Notes: generated by a model not told the origin, from the sequence alone. Counted from the stretch's first letter, positions 17,803-28,173 are shown. The stretch: DNA of 64,000 nucleotides from Hellea sp. (GCA_028224375.1 JAOIVW010000004.1:62001-126000); one strand, 5' to 3'. Numbers and translations are program-made.

Positions 17803-18771
17803 CTAAATAATATAGTCCGACATGCGCTGTATAAACCAAAACATGGCGATGGAACTCAGCCCGTAAGTGAGAAAAACTTCCGTCCTTCGGAGCGCCTTTG
17901 TCCCTATTTTGGCGACCGCCATCAGCGCTATAATTGTCAGGCCAATAATCGCGAATTGTCCTAATTCGACCCCAATATTAAATAGCAATAAGGCGAGTAG
18001 CTCCGTGCCATCGGGCAAGCCTATTTCCGACAATGCGCTGGCAAAACCGCAGCCATGTATTAACCCTATAGCAAAACTAATCAGATAAGGCCGCTCACTC
18101 GCGAGGCTTTTATGGCCCTCTCGTTTCCTCAGAATTTCAACTCCGAGCAACACAATACTTGCCGCAATCAAGATTTCGACGGGACGTATCGGAATAGTCA
18201 GAAGGCCAAAGGCAGCCAAAACCAGCGTGATACTATGGGCGAGCGTGAAGGCCGTCGCGACTCCCAGAATTTGACGCCTTGCGACTAATAAGGTCAAGCC
18301 GATGACAAAGAGAAGGTGATCCCAGCCATAAATAATATGCTCAACACCAATCCAAAGATAATGTTTGGCCGCAGATTCAGACGCCCCGCCCAGAACCATC
18401 GTCGGGTTGGTCGGTTTAATCACAGCCATGCGGGTCTCGCCAGAGAGATAGTTTATCTCTGTAAAGACATCCGTCAAAGTGCGCTCTAATCCGCTGAGCG
18501 TAATCTCGCCAGATGTCAGAGGACAGCTTAGAACGGAGCGTTCGATAATGGTGACGCCTTTGCGGCTAACCACCGGCGGCGTTTGGCTGCACCCATCTGG
18601 GAATGTAGGTTTTATTTTTAGGCGCTGGCCATCAAGGACGGGTTGCTTCCACGTCACAGCAAACTCGGACGCATGTGCTTCGGTCAGCTTGAGATAGGCT
18701 GGGCGCACTTCATGCGCTGAGGCGGACAGGCATAAGAGGAGCCAAAAACATATGCCGAGAATAAGCCGCAT
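17803..18771 (-). CDS. HupE/UreJ-family membrane protein
   Basis: The 322-residue protein has a signal peptide (residues 1-19), an extracytoplasmic domain of about 130 residues beginning HEVRPAYLKLTE, and then about six to seven membrane helices. The first helix region holds GVEHIIYGWDHLLFV, the metal-transporter-like motif of HupE/UreJ proteins, which handle nickel or cobalt in other bacteria. Histidines later in the membrane part (LAHSITL, GLIHGCGFASAL) match the family. Its ATG overlaps the parvulin stop (TAATG), so they are coupled. Actual substrate is unknown; no hydrogenase or urease genes are present. Confidence 0.85.
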   Translation of the reverse strand: MRLILGICFWLLLCLSASAHEVRPAYLKLTEAHASEFAVTWKQPVLDGQRLKIKPTFPDGCSQTPPVVSRKGVTIIERSVLSCPLTSGEITLSGLERTLTDVFTEINYLSGETRMAVIKPTNPTMVLGGASESAAKHYLWIGVEHIIYGWDHLLFVIGLTLLVARRQILGVATAFTLAHSITLVLAAFGLLTIPIRPVEILIAASIVLLGVEILRKREGHKSLASERPYLISFAIGLIHGCGFASALSEIGLPDGTELLALLLFNIGVELGQFAIIGLTIIALMAVAKIGTKALRRTEVFLTYGLSSIAMFWFIQRMSDYII

Positions 18772-19619
18772 TATTTAGCTATCGTATTTTCGGTCTCATC
18801 CAGCACATCGACTTTATATTTTTGGATGAGGTCTTTGAGGGCGTCTTGATTAGCGGCGCGCTGGGCTTGCTCAAGCCAAGCGGCTTGTACCTCGCTACGA
18901 ATATCTTCGAAAGCGGGCGTGGTCTTTGGGGTGATATTATCAAGCCTAATGAGATGCACGCCAAATGCGCTCTCAACGGGGCCTTGCCAGTCCGTGCCTT
19001 TCGCAGAGAAAATACTCTTGGCGAAATCAGGACCAAAGAGCCGGGTGATGTCAACGGCGCTTAAATTCTTAAACTCGCGTCTCAACATGAAAGGATCGCC
19101 CAGCGATTCCCAATTTGAAGGGGTTGATTGTAATTGGGTTAAAGCGGTCTGCGCAGCTGCGTCGATGTCGTCGCCTTGGGCTTCGGGGCTGAAATAAACA
19201 TGTGAAAAACTACGCGTTTCCGGCGATATGAACTTATCAATATTGGCCTCATACCAAGATTTGAGCTCTCCCGTTTCGGGCAAGGCAGGGGCGTCAACAT
19301 CTTCGATGATAAAGCGCATTTTCTGGGCTAGGCGGCGGCGTATGATTGTATCGTCCTCGCCGAGGCCTAAATTCTGCGCCTCTCGCATTAGAACTTCTTC
19401 TTCAATATGAGAAAAGAGCAAGGCTTTTAGATCTTCATCTGTAGGCTGTCGGCGGTTCTCTCCAGCAAAGATCAGAGCTTGGCGCTCCATCTCTTCGGCG
19501 GTCACAGTAATCGTGTGATTCGCCTTTGTGACGTGGGCCTGCCACAGCATATGCCCTGCAAAAAGCAGGGCGCCTAAAATGATAAAGTGAACAAGAGGTT
19601 CGCGCGTAAGTTTCGTCAT
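18771..19619 (-). CDS. Periplasmic parvulin-type peptidyl-prolyl isomerase
   Basis: A 282-residue protein with one N-terminal membrane helix (about residues 11-27), a SurA/PrsA-like helical N-domain, and a PpiC domain at about 115-225, where SFSHVYFSP and ESAFGVHLIRLDNI mark the start and end of the fold. It probably assists folding of an exported client. The tight coupling with the HupE-like gene downstream and the DUF3604 lipoprotein upstream (5 bp gap) suggests these are the clients or partners. Confidence 0.88.
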   Translation of the reverse strand: MTKLTREPLVHFIILGALLFAGHMLWQAHVTKANHTITVTAEEMERQALIFAGENRRQPTDEDLKALLFSHIEEEVLMREAQNLGLGEDDTIIRRRLAQKMRFIIEDVDAPALPETGELKSWYEANIDKFISPETRSFSHVYFSPEAQGDDIDAAAQTALTQLQSTPSNWESLGDPFMLRREFKNLSAVDITRLFGPDFAKSIFSAKGTDWQGPVESAFGVHLIRLDNITPKTTPAFEDIRSEVQAAWLEQAQRAANQDALKDLIQKYKVDVLDETENTIAK

Positions 19620-19624
19620 AGTCT

Positions 19625-21547
19625 CTAGTTAGCATTATACCATATTGCAGAGCTATAGGCTCGTTCTTGTAAAGTTGGGGGCAAGTCAGGCGCGCGTTCA
19701 ACACCGGCTTTCAATGCATCCCATGTATTCCAGCGGCAGCTTGGATTTTCTAGCACGCGCACATAATAAGCCGCGTCCATGTCTGATTTAAAATCTGGGT
19801 CCTGCCAGAGCGTTTTCAGCTCAGGCGCACCTTTATCTGTCGAGATTGAGCAATCCTCCAAATTCACGCTGGCGCCATTATCAGGACAGCGCTGGGTTGC
19901 GGGGTCAACAGCTAGGCCGTCAGAGCAGGCAATATCATAGAGCTTTTCTTGGGCTTTACCGTCTGCATGCCAGACCTTAATCATTTGAAGACGCTGCAAA
20001 GGTGCATTACGCGGATCCCGCATGGCCCAGACCAAAAAGCTTGGAGCGGTCTCAGACGCGCTCAAATCGCCGCCCATTGGCACGCCGCCCGCATAGGCTT
20101 TTGAAATCATATCAGCATCACCCAGCATGTCTGGGCTGTAATTATATCCGCCAAAAAGACGAAGTTTAATGCGCGGCCCTGTTGTGGCGTAGGTTTCCTT
20201 ACTGCGCATACCGCCGAAAATAGCTTCGCGCGTATTCTCTTCGGCCCACACAGCGGCGAGGCCTGACGCGCCCCATTTGGAGAACCAGTTCTCAGCATTT
20301 GCGTCTCGCTTGACGCCTTCCCATGTTTTCGCGCCGCCTGGCGGAACCGATCCACGGGCTTCGGGCGTGGCATCAATAATGCCGACCTTGGACCAATAAT
20401 CTTTTTCATCAAATGCGCCGCCCGCCACATGGCTGTCAGAACTACCGATTAACCCGAATTTGTAAGGGTTAGTTCCAGTCTTATCTTCAAGCATCAGCCC
20501 ATCGGCCAAGGCTTCGCGAATATAGCTGCCATTGATTTTAGAGGTCACATTTGAGGCGAGTAATTTTTCATAAATCTCGAAATCGGCCCATTCATCATTC
20601 GGGGATAATGCAGGATGTGTTTCAGAAGTGCCCTTAACTTGGGTCATCTCAACAATGGGCTCATTGATAACGCGCTGCTTGGTATAGGCGGCGTCCAACT
20701 CACCGCCATTATATTTTGTCATGGCAAACATCTTACCGTCAGAGACATTGGAGTTATGGGGGATGGCTAAAACATCTCTACCAGATGCGCGTTCACTATC
20801 CATCCAGTCCCAGAGATCTTCAGGATTAGTCGAGTCCAGTGTCGAGAATAATCGTGTGGGCGCGCCACTTTCAAAAACCACATTACGGTGAAGGTTCCCG
20901 CCAGCAAAACCGTCATCCTCGCGTCCGCGCCCATCAACCGAGGTGAATTCATAGGCGGCAAAGGTCGTCAGGGTTCCTGGTACATAATGCCTGTCGGCTG
21001 TTTCCACAGCATTTTGCCAAGTGCTGTCAATTATGTCCCGGTCATAGGCTTCAGGGAAAGGCTCTCCGCTGCGCACAGAACCGCCAATTTTATTGAAAGC
21101 TTTCACAATAAGGTCAGGGTCCGTGCCGAACATTTCTTGGGCCATGTCCAGTTTTGATAAGGGGCTGTCAGGATTATTCATGGCAGGCAGTATGCCCATA
21201 TAAGCCCCGTGATCCGTGGCCGCGACAAAGTCTAACGGGTCGCCTCCGATCGTAATGTCAAATCCTGCGGGATGGCGCAGGGTTTCGCCTCTGGCAAAAC
21301 GGTAAACATCATCAGGCGTAGAACGTACATTGAAAATATAGGCATCAAAACTGTTTTTGGTATGGACATGTAGATCCCCGAAATAAACGCTTTTGTCGGG
21401 ATGGTAAGAGGTCGTGCGTTTTGGCGCATCTAAAGCAGGCTCCGCTGTGTCTATCGTTTTGTCTGCCGCAGTATCAGTGGCTGTATCCCCTTGCCCGCAG
21501 GCCACAAGTCCCAAAGCCAATAGGCTTACGCTTATAAGATAACGCAT
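19625..21547 (-). CDS. DUF3604 lipoprotein with PHP-like metal site
   Basis: The 640-residue product begins with a lipobox (ALGLVACGQG, Cys about 17). The DUF3604 domain starts at VYFGDLHVHTKNSFDAY, an HxH motif typical of PHP-type metallohydrolases, and continues with FVAATDHGAYMG, the second metal motif, AIPHNSN and GLIGSSDSHV. Expected product: a metal-dependent hydrolase of unknown substrate anchored in the envelope. It is the first gene of a three-gene operon with the parvulin and HupE-like genes, an association seen in other proteobacteria (recalled, not checked). Confidence 0.88.
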   Translation of the reverse strand: MRYLISVSLLALGLVACGQGDTATDTAADKTIDTAEPALDAPKRTTSYHPDKSVYFGDLHVHTKNSFDAYIFNVRSTPDDVYRFARGETLRHPAGFDITIGGDPLDFVAATDHGAYMGILPAMNNPDSPLSKLDMAQEMFGTDPDLIVKAFNKIGGSVRSGEPFPEAYDRDIIDSTWQNAVETADRHYVPGTLTTFAAYEFTSVDGRGREDDGFAGGNLHRNVVFESGAPTRLFSTLDSTNPEDLWDWMDSERASGRDVLAIPHNSNVSDGKMFAMTKYNGGELDAAYTKQRVINEPIVEMTQVKGTSETHPALSPNDEWADFEIYEKLLASNVTSKINGSYIREALADGLMLEDKTGTNPYKFGLIGSSDSHVAGGAFDEKDYWSKVGIIDATPEARGSVPPGGAKTWEGVKRDANAENWFSKWGASGLAAVWAEENTREAIFGGMRSKETYATTGPRIKLRLFGGYNYSPDMLGDADMISKAYAGGVPMGGDLSASETAPSFLVWAMRDPRNAPLQRLQMIKVWHADGKAQEKLYDIACSDGLAVDPATQRCPDNGASVNLEDCSISTDKGAPELKTLWQDPDFKSDMDAAYYVRVLENPSCRWNTWDALKAGVERAPDLPPTLQERAYSSAIWYNAN

Positions 21548-21763
21548 ATATTTCCCCTTACTTTTTCTTAGATATTACCTGCTCACGGGTCAGTGTCAAA
21601 GGCCTTAATTCCGCATGGATTAGCGCCACATCATATCTTTGAACCTTCAAATATATGAAAATAAAAAATTTAGTTTGTTTTTTAAGTGCATCTTTAAGGT
21701 TGTAATTTAATTCCCTCGGTGTGGGAAAACAAAAGGAAAAATAACGAAACAGACTATTAGGAG

Positions 21764-24259
21764 ATGACTATGACTACGACACTTACCGTAGGCGATATCG
21801 CCATTATACAATATGGTTCAGACGGAAATGACACATTTTCATTTGTATTGTTAGAAGAGATTGATGCCGAAACGGTTATCAAATTTACTGATAAAGGCTA
21901 TGATGCGTTTCTCGACCTCTTCGTATCTTTAGAGGGAACATTAGAATGGACTGCCGGAGAGGATTTAGCTGCCGGAACCGTTATTACCATCACCTCGGAT
22001 GGGGGCTTTAATGCCACAAACAGCACGACAGGCGAGACAAGCGGGACGGTAACCACAACAGGTGATTTTGATCTGTCCGCCAATGGCGATTCGCTTTTCG
22101 CTTATCAAGGCGATTTGACAGCCGATAACCTTATCTATGGCGTCAATTTTGGCGAGAACCCCCTTACAAATTTATTAGGACTTGATGGTTGGAACCCTTT
22201 ATCTATCTTAGGAGATCAGGGCCTATCTAACCTGCCAAGTATTTTGGACTTTAGTCTGAATGGCGGGATCAATGCGGCGTTAGGTTTCACCTCTGGCGTC
22301 AGGAATGGTTATTATGACGGTATCCTTGACGGAACACCTGAACAAATTCTCGACGCGATTTCTGACCCTTTAAACTGGGTTGTCAGTGACGATGATATTG
22401 ACACGCACGCCTTTTTAAATTTTGGCATAAACAGCGCGCCGCGTTTGGGTGATTTCGAAGCCTCAACGCTCGAATTTAACGAGCTCAACGGCGCGCAAAG
22501 CGTTACGGATAGCCTCACCTTGACGGATAATGGCGATATAGAGAGCGCGACAATCCAAATTTCTAATGGATTTGATGCCGTGAATGACAGTTTGAACTTT
22601 ACAGATCAAAACGGGATTACCGGATCATTTGACGCCGATAGCGGTGTTCTAACACTCAGCGGCACGGCCTCTGCGGAAGATTATCAAGCGGCTATTCGTT
22701 CCGTGACCTATGATAATGCGTTCCAAACAGAATCGACGGCGACGCGCACCATAAGCCTGACGGTTTCGGACGGCACAAGCAGCACAGATACTGTTAGCCG
22801 CGATATTGATTTTATTATTGATAATACGGTGGACGGAACCGATGGAGCTGACGCCCTACGCGGCGGCTTCGGGGATGATGTTTTAAATGGCGGCGACGGC
22901 AATGATCAGCTCAGAGGCCAAGACGGTAATGACACATTAAATGGCGGCAATGGCCATGACCAGCTTTATGGCGGTGAAGGCGCAGATACTTTCAACGGCG
23001 GCGCAGGGTCCGACACTGTGTTTTATACGGAAGCGAGCTCAGGCGTTGAAGTCAATCTCACGACAGGCGAAACAAGCGGCGGAGCTGAGGGAGACATTTT
23101 AAATTCTGTTGAACGCATTCGCGGCTCTTCCTTTGATGATGTCTTAATCGGCGATGATAATCTGAATGTCCTCTACGGCGGTGATGGCGATGATGTCATT
23201 AACGGCTTAGCGGGAAATGATTTACTTTACGGCCAAAATGGCGATGACACGCTTAATGGCGGAGAAGGTGTGGACCGTATGTTTGGCGGATCAGGTAATG
23301 ATACGCTCAATGGCGATTCCGGAAATGATTTTCTTTACGGCGGCGGCGGCGATGACAACCTCGTTGGCGGTGTTGGTGACGACATGTTATCTGGCGCGAC
23401 CGGGAATGACATTATTGACGGCGGTGATGGTAAAGATTTGATTTTTGCTGGGGCTGGTGACGATCAAATTACAGGCGGTGACGGTAATGACGTCATCTAC
23501 ACTGACATGGGTGACAATATTATTCTTGCCGGTAATGGGAATGATACAATCTATTCAGGTACGGGCGCGGATGTCATTAATGGCGGTGCAGGTACTGATC
23601 GAGTAAGCTATGCCTTGTCTTCAGAAGGCGTCATTGTGAACCTTGCTGACGATATTGGAATTGGGGGGTCAGCTGAGGGTGATAGTTACGTCAGTCTTGA
23701 GACCGTATTTGGGTCAAAATATGATGATAGCCTAACCGGTGATGCGGGCAATAACATTCTTAGCGGGCTATCCGGCAATGATATATTGTTTGGTGAGGGC
23801 GGAAATGACCGCCTATTTGGCGGAGCAGGCGAAGATGATATTCATGGCGGAGCCGGGAATGACACATTAGCAGGCCAAGGCGATGCTGACCAATTCATCT
23901 TTGGTAATGATCACGGTGTTGACCGCATTGTAGACTTTGAAGACGGCGTGGACATCATCACCTATCAGGATGCTGACGGCGTGAATGACTTCTCTGACTT
24001 GACAATTACACAGGCCGGTGCGCACGTCATGATTGCCTCTGCGGCAGGTGTAATTAATGTAAACTTCTCAAGCGTGGCAGACTTTGATGCCTCTGACTTT
24101 AACTTTGTTGACAGCACCGCCGCGCAAGACATGACGTATAATGGAATGGCGGCTCAGGACATGGCCATCTACGATACGGGAAGTTATGATATGATGGCTA
24201 CGGATATGGTGGCTCACGATATGGCCATGATGCCTATTGATGACGGCCTATTGATGTAG
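21764..24259 (+). CDS. Large RTX calcium-binding secreted protein
   Basis: An 831-residue protein without a Sec signal. Residues 1-230 form a domain beginning [16 protein letters not shown] that recurs in secreted RTX proteins. Residues about 240-355 look like a cadherin/Ig-like beta-sandwich ([16 protein letters not shown]). From about 360 to 720 there are many GGxGxDxLx nonapeptides such as [10 protein letters not shown] and [10 protein letters not shown], which bind calcium in beta-rolls. Type I secretion is therefore likely, with no exporter gene in the window. The last 50 residues are unusual, Met/Asp-rich with AAQDM repeats. Two in-frame ATGs (21764, 21770) are possible after AGGAG. Role could be adhesin or S-layer-like; no catalytic motif is seen. 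Confidence 0.9.
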   Translation: MTMTTTLTVGDIAIIQYGSDGNDTFSFVLLEEIDAETVIKFTDKGYDAFLDLFVSLEGTLEWTAGEDLAAGTVITITSDGGFNATNSTTGETSGTVTTTGDFDLSANGDSLFAYQGDLTADNLIYGVNFGENPLTNLLGLDGWNPLSILGDQGLSNLPSILDFSLNGGINAALGFTSGVRNGYYDGILDGTPEQILDAISDPLNWVVSDDDIDTHAFLNFGINSAPRLGDFEASTLEFNELNGAQSVTDSLTLTDNGDIESATIQISNGFDAVNDSLNFTDQNGITGSFDADSGVLTLSGTASAEDYQAAIRSVTYDNAFQTESTATRTISLTVSDGTSSTDTVSRDIDFIIDNTVDGTDGADALRGGFGDDVLNGGDGNDQLRGQDGNDTLNGGNGHDQLYGGEGADTFNGGAGSDTVFYTEASSGVEVNLTTGETSGGAEGDILNSVERIRGSSFDDVLIGDDNLNVLYGGDGDDVINGLAGNDLLYGQNGDDTLNGGEGVDRMFGGSGNDTLNGDSGNDFLYGGGGDDNLVGGVGDDMLSGATGNDIIDGGDGKDLIFAGAGDDQITGGDGNDVIYTDMGDNIILAGNGNDTIYSGTGADVINGGAGTDRVSYALSSEGVIVNLADDIGIGGSAEGDSYVSLETVFGSKYDDSLTGDAGNNILSGLSGNDILFGEGGNDRLFGGAGEDDIHGGAGNDTLAGQGDADQFIFGNDHGVDRIVDFEDGVDIITYQDADGVNDFSDLTITQAGAHVMIASAAGVINVNFSSVADFDASDFNFVDSTAAQDMTYNGMAAQDMAIYDTGSYDMMATDMVAHDMAMMPIDDGLLM

Positions 24260-24310
24260 GCGTCATTACCAACCCTGAGAGCATGTCATAAGGACGTAAT
24301 CCCGATGCTC

Positions 24311-24856
24311 TTATCGAGGGGCCCGTTTGGCTAATATGCGCTGCAACGTTCTGCGGTGCATATTCAGCCGGCGGGCTGTCTCGGAGACGTTTTTACCGCA
24401 TAGCTCATAGACGCGCTGAATATGTTCCCAGCGCACACGATCTGCAGACATAGGGTTTTCAGGCGGTTCAGGGGCTTGGCCTTTATCAGCCAAGAGCGCT
24501 TTGCACACATCGTCGGCATCTGCTGGTTTTGCGAGATAATCTACCGCGCCGCGCTTAACCGCAGAAACGGCAGTTGCCAGATTCCCATAGCCTGTCAGCA
24601 TGACCATTTTACAGTCCGGACGCGTCTCGTGCAGCTTATCAATGACGTCCAAACCGTTGCCATCTTCAAGCCGCATATCCAGCACGGCGAAGGCGGGCGG
24701 ATTGGCCGTTGCAACCGCTTTGGCTTCAGTCACGGTTTCGACCAGCGTGACGGAAAAGCCGCGATGTTCGAGCGCGCGCCCTAATCGATTACGAAAGGGG
24801 CCGTCATCATCCAGCACCAGTAATGTATTGTCTTCAGGTATGTTATAGTCTGTCAT
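24311..24856 (-). CDS. regA: Response regulator RegA/PrrA/ActR
   Basis: The 181-residue protein has a receiver domain (phospho-acceptor Asp in AVLDMRLEDGNG, acidic pair LDDD near the start, Lys in LAKPAD) and a Fis-type helix-turn-helix: GKNVSETARRLNMHRRTLQR. This layout is diagnostic of RegA-class global redox regulators of photosynthesis, respiration and carbon/nitrogen genes. I chose the ATG at 24856, preceded by AAGGA, rather than an upstream ATG. The sensor kinase RegB lies about 50 bp upstream on the same strand and a SCO gene is divergent from it, which matches the senC/regB/regA context. Confidence 0.94.
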   Translation of the reverse strand: MTDYNIPEDNTLLVLDDDGPFRNRLGRALEHRGFSVTLVETVTEAKAVATANPPAFAVLDMRLEDGNGLDVIDKLHETRPDCKMVMLTGYGNLATAVSAVKRGAVDYLAKPADADDVCKALLADKGQAPEPPENPMSADRVRWEHIQRVYELCGKNVSETARRLNMHRRTLQRILAKRAPR

Positions 24857-24908
24857 AATATCTATCCTTACCACTTAATACGTATGTGGGGAAGGTTTAG
24901 CTTGGAAT

Positions 24909-26282
24909 CTAGATTAAGAGCCCTGCATTTTTGCGGGACCAGACCAGCTTTACGCGGGCACCTCCTTGAGGGGATTTACTAAATGTGACTTTGCCGCTCG
25001 TGCGCTCAATAAGCGTTGTGGCGATAAAAACACCTAGGCCCAAGCCTCCGGCGAGCTCATCCACTTGTTTGGGAAGTTGCCGCCTGCTGACATAAGGCTG
25101 TCCTAAGCGGCCCAATATAGACGGATCAAATCCTTCGCCGTCATCATCTATGATAATGCTGAGAGATGTCTCGTCCCAACGCCCCGTCAGCACCACAGCA
25201 GACGCCGCAAAATCCACGGCATTTTCGATGAAGTTTTTCAGCCCGTAAAGTAGCTCAGCTTGGCGTTTTAAAACTGGCGGGTCACCTTCGCCGGATACGT
25301 CTAATGAAATATCCTTTTCAAATGTGATATATGGCTCGGCCGCTTCTTCGAGGACATCCTCAATGGACAGTATATCGTGGATGACGTCACCTTCATCCCC
25401 GCGCTGAGAGAGCTGCGCTAGAATTTCGCGGCATCTCTGCGCTTGTGACAGCATTAGCGCGGCGTCCTCGCCTAAATGAGTCTTGCTATCCAGCTCCCGA
25501 GTCATTTCTTTGGCAATCACTTGAATGGTCGCCAAAGGCGTGCCTAGCTCATGCGCGGCGGCGGCGGCCATACCGCCAAGCGCAGAGAGTTTTTGCTCAT
25601 GCGCTAGAACCGCCTCAGTCGCCGCAAGCGCATTGGCCATGGTGCGGCTTTCACGGGTCGCGCGCCAAGCATAGAGCGAGGTAAAGGCAGAGCCGATAAT
25701 AATGGCGCTGAACACGCCAAGCCTGAATCTTACGGGCAGCTCGAAACTACCGGGCGGCGACCACGGCAAGGGCTGACTATTATAGATAAGCCCAAAAGAT
25801 AGAGCTGTGGCGAGTAGGCCGAGGCTTAGCAGAACTTTTTTGTTTAAGGTCGTGGCGCTGGTCACAACGGGCGCGAGGAATAGTAACGCAAAGGGGTTGG
25901 CCATGCCGCCTGTTAACCAGAGCAGGGCGGCGAGTTGCAGAAGGTCAAAGCCTAATTGCAATCCCGCTTCGCGGTCACCAACGCGGCGATCCAGCTCAAA
26001 TGAGGCGGTCACGACGGCATTGACGAAAATGCTCAGACCAATCATCGCCAAACAAGGGCCAAGGGGAAAATCAAATCCCAAAACTTGCGAGACAATCAAC
26101 AGCGCCAATGATTGACCCACCACAGCGCACCAACGCAAGAGTACCAGCGTGCCGCGTCGCAACTGTCCTGATGTATTTGCCCGCTTTCGCACAGGTGCAG
26201 GGCCTGACAATTCAGCACTCGCGGGTGCGTCAGTTGGCGGCTTGACGGCGGCGGTGCTAAGGGTCAAATCGGGGGCGTTCAT
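24909..26282 (-). CDS. regB: Redox sensor kinase RegB/PrrB/ActS
   Basis: The 457-residue kinase has an N-terminal region of about six membrane helices with the quinone-sensing motif LTGGMANPFALL, the H-box AAAAAHELGTPLATIQ, and the redox-active cysteine context SQAQRCREILAQL. ATP-binding motifs follow: FIENAVDFA (N box), DDDGEGFDP (G1) and GGLGLGVFIA (G2). All features that define RegB are therefore kept. The ATG at 26282 is preceded by AAGGG; an upstream ATG at 26354 would run into the divergent SCO gene. It phosphorylates RegA in response to quinone/redox state (family knowledge). Confidence 0.94.
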   Translation of the reverse strand: MNAPDLTLSTAAVKPPTDAPASAELSGPAPVRKRANTSGQLRRGTLVLLRWCAVVGQSLALLIVSQVLGFDFPLGPCLAMIGLSIFVNAVVTASFELDRRVGDREAGLQLGFDLLQLAALLWLTGGMANPFALLFLAPVVTSATTLNKKVLLSLGLLATALSFGLIYNSQPLPWSPPGSFELPVRFRLGVFSAIIIGSAFTSLYAWRATRESRTMANALAATEAVLAHEQKLSALGGMAAAAAHELGTPLATIQVIAKEMTRELDSKTHLGEDAALMLSQAQRCREILAQLSQRGDEGDVIHDILSIEDVLEEAAEPYITFEKDISLDVSGEGDPPVLKRQAELLYGLKNFIENAVDFAASAVVLTGRWDETSLSIIIDDDGEGFDPSILGRLGQPYVSRRQLPKQVDELAGGLGLGVFIATTLIERTSGKVTFSKSPQGGARVKLVWSRKNAGLLI

Positions 26283-26311
26283 AATACCCTTATAAAGACG
26301 AGACCTCGCAG

Positions 26312-26917
26312 ATGAAAGCCATGATAAATTTTGCCGCAAGCGCGCTTTTCGCATTGAGCCTAGCGGCCTGCGGACAGCCCACAGCCAAGGTCGGGAAAAC
26401 GGTCACATCAGGCACGGCGGATATTGGCGGCGATTACACGCTGACTAATCAAGATGGAGACACGGTCACGCAGACTGCTGCCTTTGGTAAGCCGCAGCTT
26501 ATTTATTTCGGGTTTTCCTATTGCCCCGATATTTGCCCGACCGCGCTGCAGAAAATGGGCGCGGCTCAAGCCCGTATCGACCCTGCAGGCGATAAATTAA
26601 ATTACCTCTTTATCAGCGTCGACCCTGAACGGGATACAGCTGAGAGCCTTAAGCTTTACGTGACGGCCAATGGATTTCCTGAGGGGCTTCAGGGCCTGAC
26701 GGGGACACAAGAGCAAGTTGATGTCGCCAAGTCGGCTTTTAAGGTTTATTCTCAGAAAGTGCCGACACCTGACAGTGCCGCCGACTATACAGTCGATCAT
26801 TCAGATATTATTTATCTCATGGATAAGGACGGAAAATTTGTCGAGTTTTTCCACGGCAAAAGCACCGTTCCCGAAATGGCCGCCCGCATTAATATGCATT
26901 TAAAAACTGGCAAGTAG
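26312..26917 (+). CDS. SCO1/SenC copper chaperone lipoprotein
   Basis: A 201-residue lipoprotein (lipobox SLAACGQP) with a thioredoxin fold. The copper ligands are the cysteines of GFSYCPDICPTAL (CxxxC) and the His in DYTVDHSDIIYL. SCO/SenC proteins deliver copper to the CuA site of cytochrome c oxidase in the periplasm. It is divergent from regB with only about 30 bp between the starts, so control of both from a shared promoter region, possibly by RegA, is plausible. Confidence 0.92.
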   Translation: MKAMINFAASALFALSLAACGQPTAKVGKTVTSGTADIGGDYTLTNQDGDTVTQTAAFGKPQLIYFGFSYCPDICPTALQKMGAAQARIDPAGDKLNYLFISVDPERDTAESLKLYVTANGFPEGLQGLTGTQEQVDVAKSAFKVYSQKVPTPDSAADYTVDHSDIIYLMDKDGKFVEFFHGKSTVPEMAARINMHLKTGK

Positions 26918-26943
26918 GCTCAGCTTTCCTAATAACTCAAAGA

Positions 26944-28173
26944 TTAGTAATTCCACATCGTTCCGTCTTCGAGGCGGACGATAGGATGATAGCGGCGGTC
27001 AAAGCTATATTTTTTCGCCTCACTCTCATCAAAATCCACGCCAAGGCCGGGGGCATCGCTGACGTAAAATAATCCATTCTCAAGATAATGCTCTGACGGG
27101 AATAAGGCGTCGCATTCTTCTGTGCCGAGAACCAGATATTCCTGAATACCGAAATTAGGGGCCCAGGCATTTAAGTGCGCTTGGGCCGCCATTGAAATCG
27201 GGGAATGACTTGGCGCGCCGTGGAAACCCGTTCTGACATTGTGCAGCCCTGCCAATTCTACAATCCGCCTGACATGTGTAATGCCGCCCGCATAAGTCAC
27301 GGAGACCCGAATAAAGTCGAGAAGCTCTTCCTCTATCATCGTTTTGCAATCCCATATGGAATTGAAAACCTCGCCAATCGCAATAGGTGCCGTTGTGTGG
27401 TGGCGGATAAGTCTGAGCGCAGCCTGATCGTCGGCGGGTGTTGGGTCTTCCATCCAGAATAAATTGTATTTCTCGATTTCTTTTCCGAAAGCTGCCGCTT
27501 CGCGCGGACGCAGGCGGTGATGCACATCGTGGAGAAGTTTGAGGTCAGGCCCGAACTTATCCCTGACGGCCTCGAAGACCGTCGGCATGTATTTTAGATA
27601 TTTTTCAGAATCCCAAATTTCTTGATCGGGGAGGGTGCCATATTCGGTTATAAAGTCTTTCCCGCTCCCGGCATTCTTGCCTTTGCCGCTGGCATATCCG
27701 CCCTCAGGCATATCTGGAATACCACATTGCAAGCGCACCGCTTTATAGCCTTGCTCAACATAATAGGCGACGCTGTCGAGCAGGCTTTCCAGATTTTCGC
27801 CTGTCGCATGGGCATATACCAAGGCGCCGTCTCGGCTCTTACCGCCAAATAATTGATAGAGAGGCAGGCCTGCGATTTTCCCTTTTATATCCCACAAAGC
27901 CATATCAACCGCGCCAATGGCCGCCATGGCAACGGGGCCGCGCCGGAAATAAGCACCGCGGTAGAAATATTGCCAGATGTCTTCGCTTCTGCGCGGGTCC
28001 ATTCCAATCAGGCAAGGGATCATATAAGTTTTCAAAAATTCAGCTGGGAGCGTCTCGCGCGTATTGAGCGTGCCGTCGCCAATGCCGTAAATGCCCTCAT
28101 CGGTCATAATTTTCAAAGTGACGTAGTTTTTGCCCGGCCCGCCGACAAAGACTTCAGCGCTTGTAATCTTCAT
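26944..28173 (-). CDS. manD: D-mannonate dehydratase family (enolase superfamily, ManD/RspA type)
   Basis: About 409 residues from the ATG at 28173, which has GGAGATT upstream. ManD features are ALVYAHATGE, YKAVRLQCGIPDM, LLHDVHHRLRPREAAAFG with the first metal ligand Asp, FWMEDPTP (Glu ligand), AIGEVFNSIWDC (Glu ligand) and RTGFHGAPSHSP. Enzymes of this group dehydrate D-mannonate (or poorly D-gluconate) to 2-keto-3-deoxygluconate. The segment after GFHG reads APSHSP, where many members have PTDLSP, so specificity may differ. The divergent oxidoreductase and symporter genes suggest uptake and breakdown of a sugar acid, perhaps algal. Confidence 0.88.
   Translation of the reverse strand: MKITSAEVFVGGPGKNYVTLKIMTDEGIYGIGDGTLNTRETLPAEFLKTYMIPCLIGMDPRRSEDIWQYFYRGAYFRRGPVAMAAIGAVDMALWDIKGKIAGLPLYQLFGGKSRDGALVYAHATGENLESLLDSVAYYVEQGYKAVRLQCGIPDMPEGGYASGKGKNAGSGKDFITEYGTLPDQEIWDSEKYLKYMPTVFEAVRDKFGPDLKLLHDVHHRLRPREAAAFGKEIEKYNLFWMEDPTPADDQAALRLIRHHTTAPIAIGEVFNSIWDCKTMIEEELLDFIRVSVTYAGGITHVRRIVELAGLHNVRTGFHGAPSHSPISMAAQAHLNAWAPNFGIQEYLVLGTEECDALFPSEHYLENGLFYVSDAPGLGVDFDESEAKKYSFDRRYHPIVRLEDGTMWNY

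Noticed and set aside
22830-23900. Repeated DNA pattern resembling an array
   Set aside because: It is the coding periodicity of RTX nonapeptides, not a CRISPR or tandem DNA repeat.
24280-24313. Weak hairpin AGAGCAT/ATGCTCT between the RTX gene and regA
   Set aside because: Loop of about 20 bases and no T-run; not convincing as a terminator.
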